Shown: positions 37,061 to 46,394 of the stretch, piece after piece
How the letters are laid out: each line of letters opens with the position of its first letter
Numbering within the stretch: position 1 is the first letter of the stretch
Assembly (NCBI RefSeq): GCF_000521785.1
Contig: NZ_JALZ01000004.1
Location: forward strand, 164,015 to 228,014
DNA: 64,000 nt
Direction of reading: 5' to 3'
Source of the DNA: Roseivivax halodurans JCM 10272
Lineage (GTDB): Bacteria > Pseudomonadota > Alphaproteobacteria > Rhodobacterales > Rhodobacteraceae
Translations under genes and position numbers: made by a program
Notes under the pieces: model-generated
Seen by the model: the letters and a program-made list of their open reading frames with translations, nothing else
The model's database searches: none
Told to the model about the DNA's origin: nothing

Positions 37061-38929
37061 TCAGGCGGCATCGTCCTTGCGTTCGAGCGCCGAGAAGAGG
37101 GCGGTCTCGAGCTCTTTCTCGAGCTCCTTGGCCCGCGCGATATATTCGGGGTTGTCGGCGGCCGGCACGTTCGGCTTCCAGTGTTTCGCGAGTTCGCGCA
37201 CCGTTTTGCGGTCGTGGTGATAGAAGGTGTTCTGCGCCTCGTTCGCCTCGAATTCCGTCAGGCCGATATTCTCGAGAACGTACCGCCCCGCGCGGATGGA
37301 GCTGTCGAACATCTCGCGGACGATATCGTCGGCGCCCGCCTGGTAGAGCTCGTAGACATGGGTCCGGTCCCGGGCCCGGGCGACGATGTGCAGGTCCTCA
37401 CCGCGCAGTCGGCGCGCATAGGCCACAAGACGGCTCGTCGCCTTCGGGTCGTCGAGCGCGACGACCAGGACCTTGGCATGGGCGATCCCGGCCGCGTGCA
37501 GGAGTTCGGGCCGGGTCGGATCGCCGAAATAGCCCTTGAACCCGAACCGGCGCATCACCTGGATCGTCTCCATGTCATGGTCGATGACCACGGTCTTGAA
37601 GCCCGTGCTCTGCACCAGCCGGTTCACGATCTGCCCGAACCGCCCAATCCCGGCGATGATCACCGGCGCGTGTTCGTCGATCTCGTCGGGGGCATGCGTG
37701 GTCGCCTCATCGCCCATCCGCTTCGAGAGCGCCTCGAAGGCGATGAAGAAGAGGGGGGTCAGCAGCATCGTCAGCGCGATTACCAGCAGGAGCTGCTCCG
37801 CCAGCGCGGGCGGAAAGACCCTGATCTGGAGCGCGAAGGAGATCAGCACGAAACCGAACTCCCCGGCCTGCGCGAGGCCCAGCGTGAAGAGCCACCGGTC
37901 CCGCCCCCGCACCTTGAAGACGAGGGCCAGCCCGTAGAGTACGAGACCCTTCAGCGCCATCAGACCCAGCGCCATCCCGAGGAGCGCCAGCGGTGCCGCG
38001 AAGAAGGTCCCGAAATCGATGCCGGCTCCGACCGTGATGAAGAAGAGGCCGAGCAGCAGGCCCTTGAACGGCTCGATGTCGGATTCGAGCTCGTGCCGGA
38101 ACTCGCTGTTGGCCAGCACGACGCCGGCGAGGAACGTGCCGAGCGCCGGCGAGAGACCAACGAGGATCATCAGAAAGGCGATTCCGAGTACGATTAGCAG
38201 CGCGAAGGCAGTGTACATCTCGCGCAGCCGCGCGGTGTGGATGAACCGGAAGAGCGGCCCGACGAGAAAGATGCCCGCGAGGATGATCGCCGCGATGGCG
38301 CCGAGGGTGACGAGCGCCACGCCCCAGCCGGGCAACCCTTCGACAAGGCTCATGGAATGATGCGCTTCTTCGGCGGAATGCCGGACGATGGCGCCGTCTT
38401 CGCCGACCGATACCGTACTGCCGACGGCGAGGAGCGGCAGCACGACCAGCATCGGAATCACGGCGATGTCCTGCGTGAGGAGCACCGAGAAGATCGAGCG
38501 CCCTCCGGCCGTCTGGATCAGGCCTTTTTCGGACAATGTCTGCAGCACGATGGCGGTCGAGGACAGTGCAAAGGTCATGCCGATGGCGAGCGCCGGAGCC
38601 CAGCTCTGCCCGAAGGCGATCGCGGCCGCCATTACCGCCGCGCCGGTGATCACGATCTGCAGCCCGCCGAGGCCGATCAGCTTCTGCCGCATGTTCCAGA
38701 GCGCGCGAGGCTCGAGTTCGAGCCCGATCAGGAACAGCATCATCACGACGCCGAATTCGGCGAAGTGCTGGATGTCGTCGGTCTGCGTCACGATGCCGAG
38801 CACGGGCCCGATGATCACGCCCGCGAGCAGGTAGCCGAGCACCGAGCCGAGGCCGAGCCGTGCGGCGATCGGGACCGCGATCACAGCGGCGGCGAGAAAG
38901 ATCGAGGCCTGGTAGAGAAAGGATTCCAT
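37061..38929 (-). CDS. Kef-type K+/H+ antiporter with TrkA-N domain
   Basis: A 622-residue CPA2 cation/proton antiporter. Residues 1-395 give about 12 membrane helices, beginning FLYQASIFLAAAVIAVPIAARLGLGSVLGYLLAG. Residues about 415-530 form a TrkA-N/RCK domain with the Rossmann motif VIIAGIGRFGQIVNRL. The C-terminal 80 residues are charged. KefB and KefC release K+ when glutathione adducts bind, but ligand gating cannot be confirmed here. ATG 38929 was chosen because it starts the first helix; the frame opens 24 codons earlier without a ribosome site. No KefF/KefG subunit is adjacent. Confidence 0.9.
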   Translation of the reverse strand: MESFLYQASIFLAAAVIAVPIAARLGLGSVLGYLLAGVIIGPVLGIVTQTDDIQHFAEFGVVMMLFLIGLELEPRALWNMRQKLIGLGGLQIVITGAAVMAAAIAFGQSWAPALAIGMTFALSSTAIVLQTLSEKGLIQTAGGRSIFSVLLTQDIAVIPMLVVLPLLAVGSTVSVGEDGAIVRHSAEEAHHSMSLVEGLPGWGVALVTLGAIAAIILAGIFLVGPLFRFIHTARLREMYTAFALLIVLGIAFLMILVGLSPALGTFLAGVVLANSEFRHELESDIEPFKGLLLGLFFITVGAGIDFGTFFAAPLALLGMALGLMALKGLVLYGLALVFKVRGRDRWLFTLGLAQAGEFGFVLISFALQIRVFPPALAEQLLLVIALTMLLTPLFFIAFEALSKRMGDEATTHAPDEIDEHAPVIIAGIGRFGQIVNRLVQSTGFKTVVIDHDMETIQVMRRFGFKGYFGDPTRPELLHAAGIAHAKVLVVALDDPKATSRLVAYARRLRGEDLHIVARARDRTHVYELYQAGADDIVREMFDSSIRAGRYVLENIGLTEFEANEAQNTFYHHDRKTVRELAKHWKPNVPAADNPEYIARAKELEKELETALFSALERKDDAA

Positions 38930-39038
38930 GCGGGGCTCGCGGGTCAGGGGCGCCCCGATGATGGCGCGGGATGGCGGCGAAAGACAACCGCTCCGCATCA
39001 CGGCTGCACCGGAACCGGGCAGAGTACCTATCGGGGCG

Positions 39039-39524
39039 TCAGACCGGGAAGGGCGCGTCGGGCTTGGTCTGGTCCATGACGATCTGGCTCTGGACCCGCG
39101 ACACCGCCGGATGTCCCAGAAGCACCTCGTGGATCAGCCGGTTGAGAGCCGGAAGATCCTCGCAGAAGACCCGAAGCAGGTAATCCGCCTCGCCGGTCAG
39201 CGTCCAGGCCGAGATGATCTCGGCCCGGGTGGAAAGGAGGCGCGAAAAGCTCCGGCCTTGTTCCGGCCCGTGCGTTCCAAGCGAGACCTGCACGAAGGCC
39301 TGCACGTCGAGCCCGAGAAGCTCGGGATCGAGCCTTGCGATATAGCCGCGGATATATCCCTGCGCCTCGAGACGCTGGCGGCGTCGCCCCGCCTGGCTCG
39401 CCGACAGATTCAGTTTCGCCCCCAGAGCCTCCGCAGTCAGATGCGCGTCCTTCTGCAGTTCGGCGAGCAGCCTGAGGTCGGTCTCGTCGAGATCTGTACG
39501 TGATTGCCGCATGAGATCCAGCAT
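39039..39524 (-). CDS. Lrp/AsnC family transcriptional regulator, divergent from hpd
   Basis: A 161-residue feast/famine regulator with an N-terminal helix-turn-helix (DETDLRLLAELQKDAHLTAEALGAKLNLSASQAGRRRQRLEAQGYI) and a C-terminal ligand-sensing RAM domain (VFCEDLPALNRLIHEVLLGHPAVSRV). Two starts are possible, ATG 39524 and ATG 39512; the longer frame to 39695 would run into hpd. It is divergently transcribed from the 4-hydroxyphenylpyruvate dioxygenase gene across about 110 bases, so it most likely controls hpd in response to tyrosine or phenylalanine. That control is inference from arrangement. Confidence 0.88.
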   Translation of the reverse strand: MLDLMRQSRTDLDETDLRLLAELQKDAHLTAEALGAKLNLSASQAGRRRQRLEAQGYIRGYIARLDPELLGLDVQAFVQVSLGTHGPEQGRSFSRLLSTRAEIISAWTLTGEADYLLRVFCEDLPALNRLIHEVLLGHPAVSRVQSQIVMDQTKPDAPFPV

Positions 39525-39633
39525 ACGCGCGGGATGTTGGCGATTCCACAGAAAAACATGCAGCAGAACGCGCAGATCGCGCACCGCGAAGCTATTATGT
39601 CTAGTTGAGATGCAGCCCAAGGAGGAGAGAGAC

Positions 39634-40755
39634 ATGGGACCGTTTCCCCACGACGCCCCGAAAGCGCGGATCACCGACGAGAATCCTGCCGGCACCGACG
39701 GGTTCGAATTCGTCGAGTTTGCGCATCCCCAGCCACAGGAGCTGCGCGATCTTTTCGCGAGGATGGGCTATTCCCACGTCGCGACCCACAAGACGAAGGC
39801 GATCGAACTCTGGCAGCAGGGCGACATCACCTACGTCCTGAACGCCGAGCCCGGCAGCTTCGCCGCGAAGTTCGTCGAAGAGCACGGCCCCTGCGCGCCT
39901 GCGATGGCCTGGCGGGTCGTCGATGCACAACATGCTCTGGACCACGCCGTCGCGAAGGGTGCCGAGGAATATACCGGCGACGACAAAACCATGGACGTGC
40001 CCGCGATCAAGGGCATCGGTGGCTCGCTGATCTACTTCATCGAGGAGTATTACGACACCTCGCCCTACAATTGGGAATTCGACTGGATCGCCACCTCGAA
40101 GCCCGAAGGCGTCGGTTTCTGGTACCTCGATCACCTCACGCACAACGTGTTCCAGGGCAACATGGACACGTGGTTCCGCTTTTACGGCGACATGTTCAAT
40201 TTCAAGGAAATCCGGTTCTTCGACATCGAGGGCAAGTTCACCGGGCTTTTCAGCCGTGCGCTGACGTCGCCCTGCGGCAAGATCCGCATCCCGATCAACG
40301 AGGATCGCGGCGAAACCGGGCAGATCGTCAACTACCTCAGGAAGTACAACGGCGAAGGCATCCAGCACATCGCGGTCGGAGCGAAGGACATCTACGACGC
40401 CACCGACGCGATCGCCGAGAAGGGCCTGAAGTTCATGCCGGGACCGCCCGACACCTATTACGAGCTGAGCCGCGACCGCGTGCAGGGTCACGAGGAGCCG
40501 ATCGAGCGCATGAAGAAGCACGGCATCCTGATCGACGGCGAGGGGGTCGTCGACGGCGGCGAGACGAAGATCCTGCTGCAGATCTTCTCGAAGACCGTCA
40601 TAGGCCCGATCTTCTTCGAGTTCATAGAGCGCAAGGGGGATGACGGCTTCGGCGAGGGCAACTTCAAGGCGCTCTTCGAATCGATCGAGGCCGAGGAGAT
40701 GGCCTCGGGCGAATACGACGACGCCCCACAAAAGGACGAGGTCGCCGCAGAGTGA
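39634..40755 (+). CDS. hpd: 4-Hydroxyphenylpyruvate dioxygenase
   Basis: A 373-residue Fe(II) enzyme that converts 4-hydroxyphenylpyruvate to homogentisate in tyrosine breakdown. The 2-His-1-Glu facial triad is readable: His167 in YLDHLTHNV, His245 in GIQHIAVGA and Glu329 in PIFFEFIERKG. The C-terminal FGEGNFKALFESIE is typical. AAGGAGGAGAGA stands just before ATG 39634. The upstream frame (from 39511) overlaps the divergent regulator and is not used. A strong terminator follows. The next genes of homogentisate breakdown are not in the window. Confidence 0.96.
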   Translation: MGPFPHDAPKARITDENPAGTDGFEFVEFAHPQPQELRDLFARMGYSHVATHKTKAIELWQQGDITYVLNAEPGSFAAKFVEEHGPCAPAMAWRVVDAQHALDHAVAKGAEEYTGDDKTMDVPAIKGIGGSLIYFIEEYYDTSPYNWEFDWIATSKPEGVGFWYLDHLTHNVFQGNMDTWFRFYGDMFNFKEIRFFDIEGKFTGLFSRALTSPCGKIRIPINEDRGETGQIVNYLRKYNGEGIQHIAVGAKDIYDATDAIAEKGLKFMPGPPDTYYELSRDRVQGHEEPIERMKKHGILIDGEGVVDGGETKILLQIFSKTVIGPIFFEFIERKGDDGFGEGNFKALFESIEAEEMASGEYDDAPQKDEVAAE

Positions 40756-40781
40756 CCCGACTTTCGCTCACGGAAACGACT

Positions 40782-40806
40782 GGCGGCCCCGCGGGGCCGC
40801 CTTTTT
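40782..40806 (+). terminator. Rho-independent terminator after hpd
   Basis: GGCGGCCCCG followed directly by CGGGGCCGCC gives a perfect 20-base palindrome, then five T (40802-40806). It separates hpd from the convergent gene ending at 40811. Confidence 0.88.
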
Positions 40807-40810
40807 CGTG

Positions 40811-43036
40811 TCAGGGCATGCGCAGGGTCATGTTCTGCCCGCCTTTGACGTAGCGGATCTGGTCCTCGCCGATGGCCGCGATGCGGCCCCCGTTCACGCT
40901 GTCCCCGACCTTTACCTTCTCGTAGCGGCCGTTCGGAAGACGGACGAGCGCGCGGCGGCTCGAGGGCTCTCCGTAGACGCCGATCAGGTTCATCTGCCGC
41001 AGATCGACGGCGTCCCGAACGGTTGCCCTCTCCGCCACGGTCGATCCAGACGGGGCCGACGGCGCGACGGTGCGCGGCGCCACCTGCGCGGCAAGGCGCC
41101 GGGTCTCTTCGACGACGGTTTCGAAATCGCCCGGCCGCTGCGACGGGACGAGCGACGCCACCACCGCCCGTTCCGTCGCGGTGGTATCCTCTTCGGCTTC
41201 TGCCTTTGCCGGAGCCGGGCGCAGCGCGGGCCTCCTCGACGCCAGCTCCTCGATCGTCGCTCCGCGGAACGTGAGGCGCTCGGTGTCCTCGATCAGGGTA
41301 ACCGGTCGTCCTTCGGGACGCAGACCGCCGAGCGCGTCGAGCCGTTCGGCATCCTCGACGCTTTGCACCTCTTCGGCGCCGCCGGGCAGAACGCTCGACC
41401 GGGTGGGCGGCACGACGGGCGGGAGCCCGGCGAAGACACGCACTCGGTCGGGATTGATTGCACCCTCGTCGGTGGCCCGGACGAGGCCGCGGTCGTCGAG
41501 ATCGAAATCCACCCCCGCGGGCGCAGGCGGCATCGGTGCGGGGTAGGGTGCGTCGTTCGCCGCCCCTTCGGTGTCGGGCAGGGCCACGGCGTCGAGCTCG
41601 GTGACGGGGGCGTCGAGCGACAGAAGGTACACATCGTCAGTATCGAGCGCGCCGGCCGACGGTTCGGCGGGCGCGGTCGGGGAGCGCTGCCAGATGCCGG
41701 TCGCGGCGTAATCGGTCCTCGCCGTCTCCGGGCTCTGCGTTGCGGGTGCGGACGCATCGCTCTCCGCATCGGATCCGGCAGGGTCCGCCGAGGCTTGGGT
41801 AGCGCCCGCCTGATCCACGCCATCGCTCGCGTTCTGAGTTGAAGCCGAGGAGATCTGCGACGCGGGCTCGGGAGCGGATCTGAGGATCCGTGCGAGGCCG
41901 TCCTCCATGCTGAAAGAGGCCCAGGCGGCCACCGCCACAAGGAAGAGGAGCAGCGCCGCGGTCAAAGTCAGTCCGAGGAAGCGCGGCTTGCCGCCGACCT
42001 TCGGCTCGGGCTCGGTGCGCGCACCGAACATTGTCATACGCTGTGCTTCGTCGACCTTGGCGGCCGCGCCGGGCTCGCGCCCGGGACGCAATGCCGCGAT
42101 GCGCGTCTGCGCGTCGCTCGGGGCACCGTGTGCGGATTTCGGGTCCGGCCGGGCGGCGGAGGAGGGGCCCGGCGCTTCGCCATCACGCGCAGCGGATTTC
42201 TTGCGGAAGACGCCGAGGCCCCGCTTGCGGGGCGACGTTTCTGGGATCTCGGGCGAGGCCGGAGCGGCGTCGTCCAGCGCAGGATCCGACGCGGCGATCG
42301 ACCGCAACCGGCTTCGAACCTCCTCCGCATCCGGCCTTTGCGGCACGGGGCGGCTCAGTCGGTCGCCGTCGTTGAGCGGGCTCGCAGATTGCGATGCGTC
42401 CTTGCCCTGCCGCGCCCGGACGCTGCTGAAAGCCGGCGCCGCGGGCTCCGGCGACGCATTGCCCGTCGGGGGAGCTTTCCGTGGCCCGGCCGGGGCCGCA
42501 GGCGCCGCGGTATTGTCACGTACCATGCGGATCGGCCGGTCGCGCTCCGGAGCCGCGCCGTCCCACGATCGCACCGGTCCGAAAAACGGCTCGCCATCGA
42601 ACTTCGAAGGGTGCGGCATCGCCACCGCCGAGACGGGCCGGAACCCATGCGTCAGGGCAAATTGCTCCGCCTCGTCCAGCGTCTCGCGCGCCAGAGCCGC
42701 AACGAAGAGGCGGCCCTTGGCGACCGACCAGTCGTGTTGAAGGTCCGCGACCTCGTAGGGCGTCGCCCCTTCGAGCGCGGCGCGGGCAGCAGCCGCCCGC
42801 TCCGCGTCGGTGCCGGGATCGCGGATGTCGAGGAACTTGATCTGATCCTCGGGTATGACGAGCTTGACGCAGGTCCCGTCGGGCGCCGCGGCCGCGGCGA
42901 TGTCGCGCAGTTTGCGCATCTCCTCTTCGAGATCGCCGTCGAGGGCGGCCTCGCCGAGAACGGCCCAGCCGCCCTCGACCCGGCGCAGCAGCGAGATGCC
43001 CTCGACAGAAAGGTTCAGCGCGAATTCTGGTATCAT
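40811..43036 (-). CDS. Membrane protein joining a GspL/PilM-like and a GspC/PilP-like domain
   Basis: A 741-residue protein with an unusual layout. Residues 1-145 (LNLSVEGISLLRR, VKLVIPEDQIKFLDIRD, DLQHDWSVAKGRLFVAALARETLDEAE) resemble the actin-like fold of GspL/PilM. Residues 150-345 are low-complexity and charged. One membrane helix lies at about 350-375 (LTAALLLFLVAVAAW). A long Ala/Pro/Asp-rich periplasmic region follows. Residues 670-741 (INLIGVYGEPSSRRALVRLPNGRY...VNGGRIAAIGED) look like the homology region of GspC/PilP. Secretion or pilus genes are absent around it. The domain calls are by eye and tentative. It is convergent to hpd and divergent from the SIMPL gene. Confidence 0.6.
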   Translation of the reverse strand: MIPEFALNLSVEGISLLRRVEGGWAVLGEAALDGDLEEEMRKLRDIAAAAAPDGTCVKLVIPEDQIKFLDIRDPGTDAERAAAARAALEGATPYEVADLQHDWSVAKGRLFVAALARETLDEAEQFALTHGFRPVSAVAMPHPSKFDGEPFFGPVRSWDGAAPERDRPIRMVRDNTAAPAAPAGPRKAPPTGNASPEPAAPAFSSVRARQGKDASQSASPLNDGDRLSRPVPQRPDAEEVRSRLRSIAASDPALDDAAPASPEIPETSPRKRGLGVFRKKSAARDGEAPGPSSAARPDPKSAHGAPSDAQTRIAALRPGREPGAAAKVDEAQRMTMFGARTEPEPKVGGKPRFLGLTLTAALLLFLVAVAAWASFSMEDGLARILRSAPEPASQISSASTQNASDGVDQAGATQASADPAGSDAESDASAPATQSPETARTDYAATGIWQRSPTAPAEPSAGALDTDDVYLLSLDAPVTELDAVALPDTEGAANDAPYPAPMPPAPAGVDFDLDDRGLVRATDEGAINPDRVRVFAGLPPVVPPTRSSVLPGGAEEVQSVEDAERLDALGGLRPEGRPVTLIEDTERLTFRGATIEELASRRPALRPAPAKAEAEEDTTATERAVVASLVPSQRPGDFETVVEETRRLAAQVAPRTVAPSAPSGSTVAERATVRDAVDLRQMNLIGVYGEPSSRRALVRLPNGRYEKVKVGDSVNGGRIAAIGEDQIRYVKGGQNMTLRMP

Positions 43037-43191
43037 ACGGAGACCTTTACCATTGCCGGCGGAGTCTTTGGAGTCCGTAGCGCGTTTCGGATCTTCTTAA
43101 AGCAGCGAGACCCGCAGCGAAAGAGAGGCATCTTGCGACTGCCGCATCCGCACGCGAAACTCTGCGCCTCGCAAGAAGGGAAAGGAAACCC

Positions 43192-43878
43192 ATGCAACGG
43201 ATCGTGATCGTTCTCGCCCTGGCGCTCGGCTTGGCCGGTGGTGCCGCCGCTCAAGAGGAGGGACCGCGCCTGACGGTGCGGGGCGAGGGAGAGGCGTCGG
43301 CCCCACCCGACATGGCAGTGATCACGCTTGGCGTCACCGAGCGCGCCTCCGAAGCCGCGGCCGCGATGGACGCGGCGTCCGGTGTGGCGGCGCGCATTCT
43401 CGAACGGCTCGAAACCCTCGGTGTCGAGGCCCGGGACGTCCAGACATCCGACCTCTCGCTGAACCCCGTGCGGCGCGGCGACGGCTCGGAGGCGGAGCCC
43501 GAGATCGTGGCCTACGAGGCCTCCAACCGCGTCGATCTTCGCGTGCGGGATCTCGGCAGCCTCAGCGACGTGCTGGCCGCGGTGCTCGAGGACGGCGCGA
43601 ACACGCTCGGCGGGCTGAGCTTCAGCGTCAGCGATCCCGAGCCGCTTCTGAACGAGGCGCGCCGCGACGCGGTGGCCAAGGCGCGGTCCAAGGCCGAGCT
43701 CTATGCCGAGGCCGCGGGCGTGACGCTCGGGCCCATCGTCCGGATCGACGAGGGCGGGAGCGGCGGAGGCTTCCCTCGGCCGATGGCAGAGATGCGCGCC
43801 GTCAAGGACGTCCCCGTCGCCGCCGGCGAGACCGGCTACACCGCCGAGGTCACGATCGTCTACGAATTGGTCGACTGA
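43192..43878 (+). CDS. SIMPL (DUF541) domain periplasmic protein
   Basis: A 228-residue exported protein with a Sec signal (residues 1-20, ending GGAAAQ) and one SIMPL/DUF541 domain. Typical features are LTVRGEGEASAPPDMAVITLGV, VQTSDLSLNPV, LGGLSFSVSDPEPLLNEARRDAVAKARSKAELYAEAAGV and the closing AEVTIVYEL. Function of this family is not established; some members affect oxidative-stress tolerance. GAAGGGAAAGGAAA provides the ribosome site. The 3' end overlaps the convergent RHH gene by 19 bases. Confidence 0.88.
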   Translation: MQRIVIVLALALGLAGGAAAQEEGPRLTVRGEGEASAPPDMAVITLGVTERASEAAAAMDAASGVAARILERLETLGVEARDVQTSDLSLNPVRRGDGSEAEPEIVAYEASNRVDLRVRDLGSLSDVLAAVLEDGANTLGGLSFSVSDPEPLLNEARRDAVAKARSKAELYAEAAGVTLGPIVRIDEGGSGGGFPRPMAEMRAVKDVPVAAGETGYTAEVTIVYELVD

Positions 43879-44105
43879 GATTTCTGCGCCGCTTCCTTGA
43901 GGCGGCGCAGGATATAGACCCGGATCGACGAGGCGAGACCGGTGTCGAGCGGGCGCTGCGCGTCGATCTCGGCGGCCAGCGCATTGAGCGGCTTGCCGTC
44001 CTGTTCGGCGATCTCGCGGAAGGCGGTCCAGAAGGGCTCTTCCAGCGAGACGCTCGTGCGGTGCCCTCGCAGCGTCAGCGAGCGCTTGACGGGTGGGCCG
44101 CTCAC
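43860..44105 (-). CDS. Ribbon-helix-helix domain protein
   Basis: An 81-residue protein of the RHH_4 group common in alphaproteobacteria. The pattern RSLTLRGHRTSVSLEEPFWTAFREIAEQDGKPLNALAAEID is the ribbon followed by two helices, suited to DNA binding. GTG is the start; it overlaps the stop of the upstream DUF4169 gene (GTGA), so the two are coupled. DUF4169, RHH and fumC adjacent is a conserved grouping in this order of bacteria. The target is unknown. Confidence 0.82.
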   Translation of the reverse strand: MSGPPVKRSLTLRGHRTSVSLEEPFWTAFREIAEQDGKPLNALAAEIDAQRPLDTGLASSIRVYILRRLKEAAQKSQSTNS

Positions 44106-44278
44106 TTTTCGCGCTCGTGTCCGTCGTGGTCGCGGCGGACGCGCTCCGCCTCGGCGGCCTCGCGATCCTTCTGCGCCTTCGTCCGCCCATGGCGCACGGA
44201 ATTCTCGTCCGCCTGGGCGCGCTTGTCGTCGCGGGCCTTGCGCTTCCGGAAACGGTTGAGATTCACCACGTCAGTCAT
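44102..44278 (-). CDS. DUF4169 family small protein
   Basis: A 58-residue basic protein, DUF4169 family, beginning MTDVVNLNRFRKRKARDDKRAQADENSVRHGRTKAQK. Its highly charged composition suggests it is largely helical or disordered. The ATG at 44278 opens the conserved N-terminus; the frame extends 10 codons further without support. It overlaps the RHH gene by 4 bases. fumC lies upstream on the same strand, 88 bases away. Function unknown. Confidence 0.85.
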   Translation of the reverse strand: MTDVVNLNRFRKRKARDDKRAQADENSVRHGRTKAQKDREAAEAERVRRDHDGHEREK

Positions 44279-44366
44279 ATTCAAAATATAGACTATTTCC
44301 GGATCCACGCCAGAGGTGACGCAACGGGAGCTGCAAAGGCGATGCCGGCTCCCGCTGCGTTCCGCC

Positions 44367-45761
44367 TCAGGCTTTCGGGCCGATCATGTCTTCGGGCCGC
44401 ACCACGCGGTCGAAGGTCTCCTCGTCGACAAAACCGAGCTTCACCGCTTCCTCGCGAAGGGTCGTGCCGTTCTTGTGCGCGGTCTTGGCCACCTTGGTGG
44501 CGTTGTCGTAGCCGATGGTTGGCGCGAGCGCCGTCACAAGCATCAGCGAGTTGCGCATCAGCTCACCGATCCGCTCCTCGTTGGCGCGGATGCCCGAGAC
44601 CATGTTGTCGGTGAAGGCCGACGCGCTGTCGCCGAGAAGCTGCATCGATTGCAGTACGTTGTAGCTCATCATCGGGTTGTAGACGTTGAGCTCGAAATGC
44701 CCCTGGCTGCCGGCAAAGCCGATGGCCGCGTCGTTGCCCATCACATGCGCGCAGACCATGGTCAGCGCCTCGGCTTGCGTCGGGTTCACCTTGCCCGGCA
44801 TGATCGACGAGCCCGGCTCGTTTTCGGGCAGGATCAGCTCGCCGAGGCCGGAGCGTGGCCCCGAGCCGAGGAAGCGGATGTCATTCGCGATCTTGAAGAG
44901 CGAGGCCGCGACCGTCTTGAGCGCGCCCGAAAACATGACCATGGCGTCATGCGCCGCAAGTGCCTCGAACTTGTTCGGTGCGGTGACGAAGGGCAGGCCG
45001 GTGATCTCGGCGATCTTGGCAGCAACGCCCTCGGCCCAGCCTTCGCGGGTGTTGAGGCCGGTGCCGACGGCGGTGCCGCCCTGCGCCAGTTCGTAGATGT
45101 CCGGAAGGCAAGCCTCGATGCGCTCGATGCCCTTGGCGACCTGGTGGGCGTAGCCCGAGAATTCCTGGCCCAGCGTCAGGGGTGTTGCGTCCTGCGTATG
45201 GGTGCGGCCGATCTTGATGATGCCCTCGAACTCTCCCGACTTCGCCTCGAGCGCCGCGTGCAGTTTGCGCAGCCCCGGGAGCAGCACGTTGCGCGCCTGA
45301 AGCGCGATGCCCACATGCATCGCCGTCGGGAAGGTGTCGTTCGAGGATTGCCCCATGTTGCAGTGATCGTTGGGGTGGACAGGGCTCTTCGAGCCCTTCT
45401 CGCCGCCGAGGATCTCGATCGCGCGGTTCGAAATCACCTCGTTCGCGTTCATGTTCGACTGCGTGCCCGAGCCGGTCTGCCAGACCACGAGCGGGAAATT
45501 GTCGTCGAACTTGCCGTCGATCACCTCCTGCGCGGCTTGACCGATGGCCTCGCCGATCTCGGGCTCCATGCTGCCCTGCTCGACGTTCTGCTGGGCGCAG
45601 GCCTTCTTGATCGCGCCGAGCGCGCGGACGATGGGCGCGGGCTGCTTCTCCCAGCCGATGGGAAAGTTCATGATCGACCGCTGGGTCTGGGCGCCCCAGT
45701 ACTTGTCGGCGGGAACCTCGAGCGGGCCGAAGCTGTCGGTCTCGGTGCGGGTGTCGGTCAT
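44367..45761 (-). CDS. fumC: Fumarate hydratase class II
   Basis: A 464-residue iron-independent fumarase that interconverts fumarate and malate in the TCA cycle. The superfamily signature [17 protein letters not shown] is near residue 318. The N-terminal [21 protein letters not shown] and the [18 protein letters not shown] and [13 protein letters not shown] blocks are standard. The length is normal. It lies between sspB upstream and DUF4169 downstream on the same strand. The start is fixed by the conserved N-terminus. Confidence 0.97.
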   Translation of the reverse strand: MTDTRTETDSFGPLEVPADKYWGAQTQRSIMNFPIGWEKQPAPIVRALGAIKKACAQQNVEQGSMEPEIGEAIGQAAQEVIDGKFDDNFPLVVWQTGSGTQSNMNANEVISNRAIEILGGEKGSKSPVHPNDHCNMGQSSNDTFPTAMHVGIALQARNVLLPGLRKLHAALEAKSGEFEGIIKIGRTHTQDATPLTLGQEFSGYAHQVAKGIERIEACLPDIYELAQGGTAVGTGLNTREGWAEGVAAKIAEITGLPFVTAPNKFEALAAHDAMVMFSGALKTVAASLFKIANDIRFLGSGPRSGLGELILPENEPGSSIMPGKVNPTQAEALTMVCAHVMGNDAAIGFAGSQGHFELNVYNPMMSYNVLQSMQLLGDSASAFTDNMVSGIRANEERIGELMRNSLMLVTALAPTIGYDNATKVAKTAHKNGTTLREEAVKLGFVDEETFDRVVRPEDMIGPKA

Positions 45762-45845
45762 GCGTCTGTCCTCGTCCTCGGGAGTTATCCGTCGCGGGCG
45801 GGGATAGCGTGACGCCCGCGCACGGGCAACGGCGAAGGACGCGGC

Positions 45846-46310
45846 TTACTTGCGGAAGCTGTCGAGCGAGACGATGTCGGCGTCCTTCCGGGCGCCTTCG
45901 GGCTCGTCGTCCTCGGGCTCGGCGACGATGTGCGGCGCCTCGACCTCGTCCTCGTCGTCCTGGGATTCGAACCGCAGGCCGAACTCGACGGAAGGGTCCA
46001 CGAAGGTCTTGATCGCGTCGTAGGGGATGTAGAGCCGTTCGGGCGCGTCGCCGAAGTTGAGCGTCACGGCAAAGCCCTCGTTCGTGACGTCGAGATTGTC
46101 GAACCAGTGCTGCATCACGACGGTCATCTCGCCCGGATAGCGGTCCGACAGCCAATCGGCGATCTCGACATCCGGGTGAGCGGTATCGAAGGTGATGAAG
46201 AAATGGTGCTCGCCCGGCAGTCCGGTCTGGGCGATATCGCTCAGAACCTCCTGAATAAGCCCCCGCATCGCGCGGTGCATTAGATTGCCGTAGTCGATCC
46301 CGTCGGACAT
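45846..46310 (-). CDS. sspB: SspB-type ClpXP adaptor
   Basis: A 154-residue protein of the alphaproteobacterial SspB family, which delivers tmRNA-tagged proteins to the ClpXP protease. The substrate-binding domain is residues 1-115 (HHFFITFDTAHPDVEIADWLSDRYPGEMTVVMQHWFDNL and FAVTLNFGDAPERLYIPYDAIKTFVDPSVEFGLRF). A flexible acidic linker and the short basic C-terminal tail (ADIVSLDSFRK) that docks on ClpX follow. The ATG at 46310 has GAAGGACGG upstream. The tmRNA gene encoding the matching tag lies only 1.4 kb away, beyond chrA. Confidence 0.92.
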   Translation of the reverse strand: MSDGIDYGNLMHRAMRGLIQEVLSDIAQTGLPGEHHFFITFDTAHPDVEIADWLSDRYPGEMTVVMQHWFDNLDVTNEGFAVTLNFGDAPERLYIPYDAIKTFVDPSVEFGLRFESQDDEDEVEAPHIVAEPEDDEPEGARKDADIVSLDSFRK

Positions 46311-46394
46311 GGCCCGTCCTTCATCTGCCTTTTCTCCAGCATATTGCATCTGTCGGCAGATGAAAGGGGCCGAGTGCCGCGCTTTCTCGGCGCC

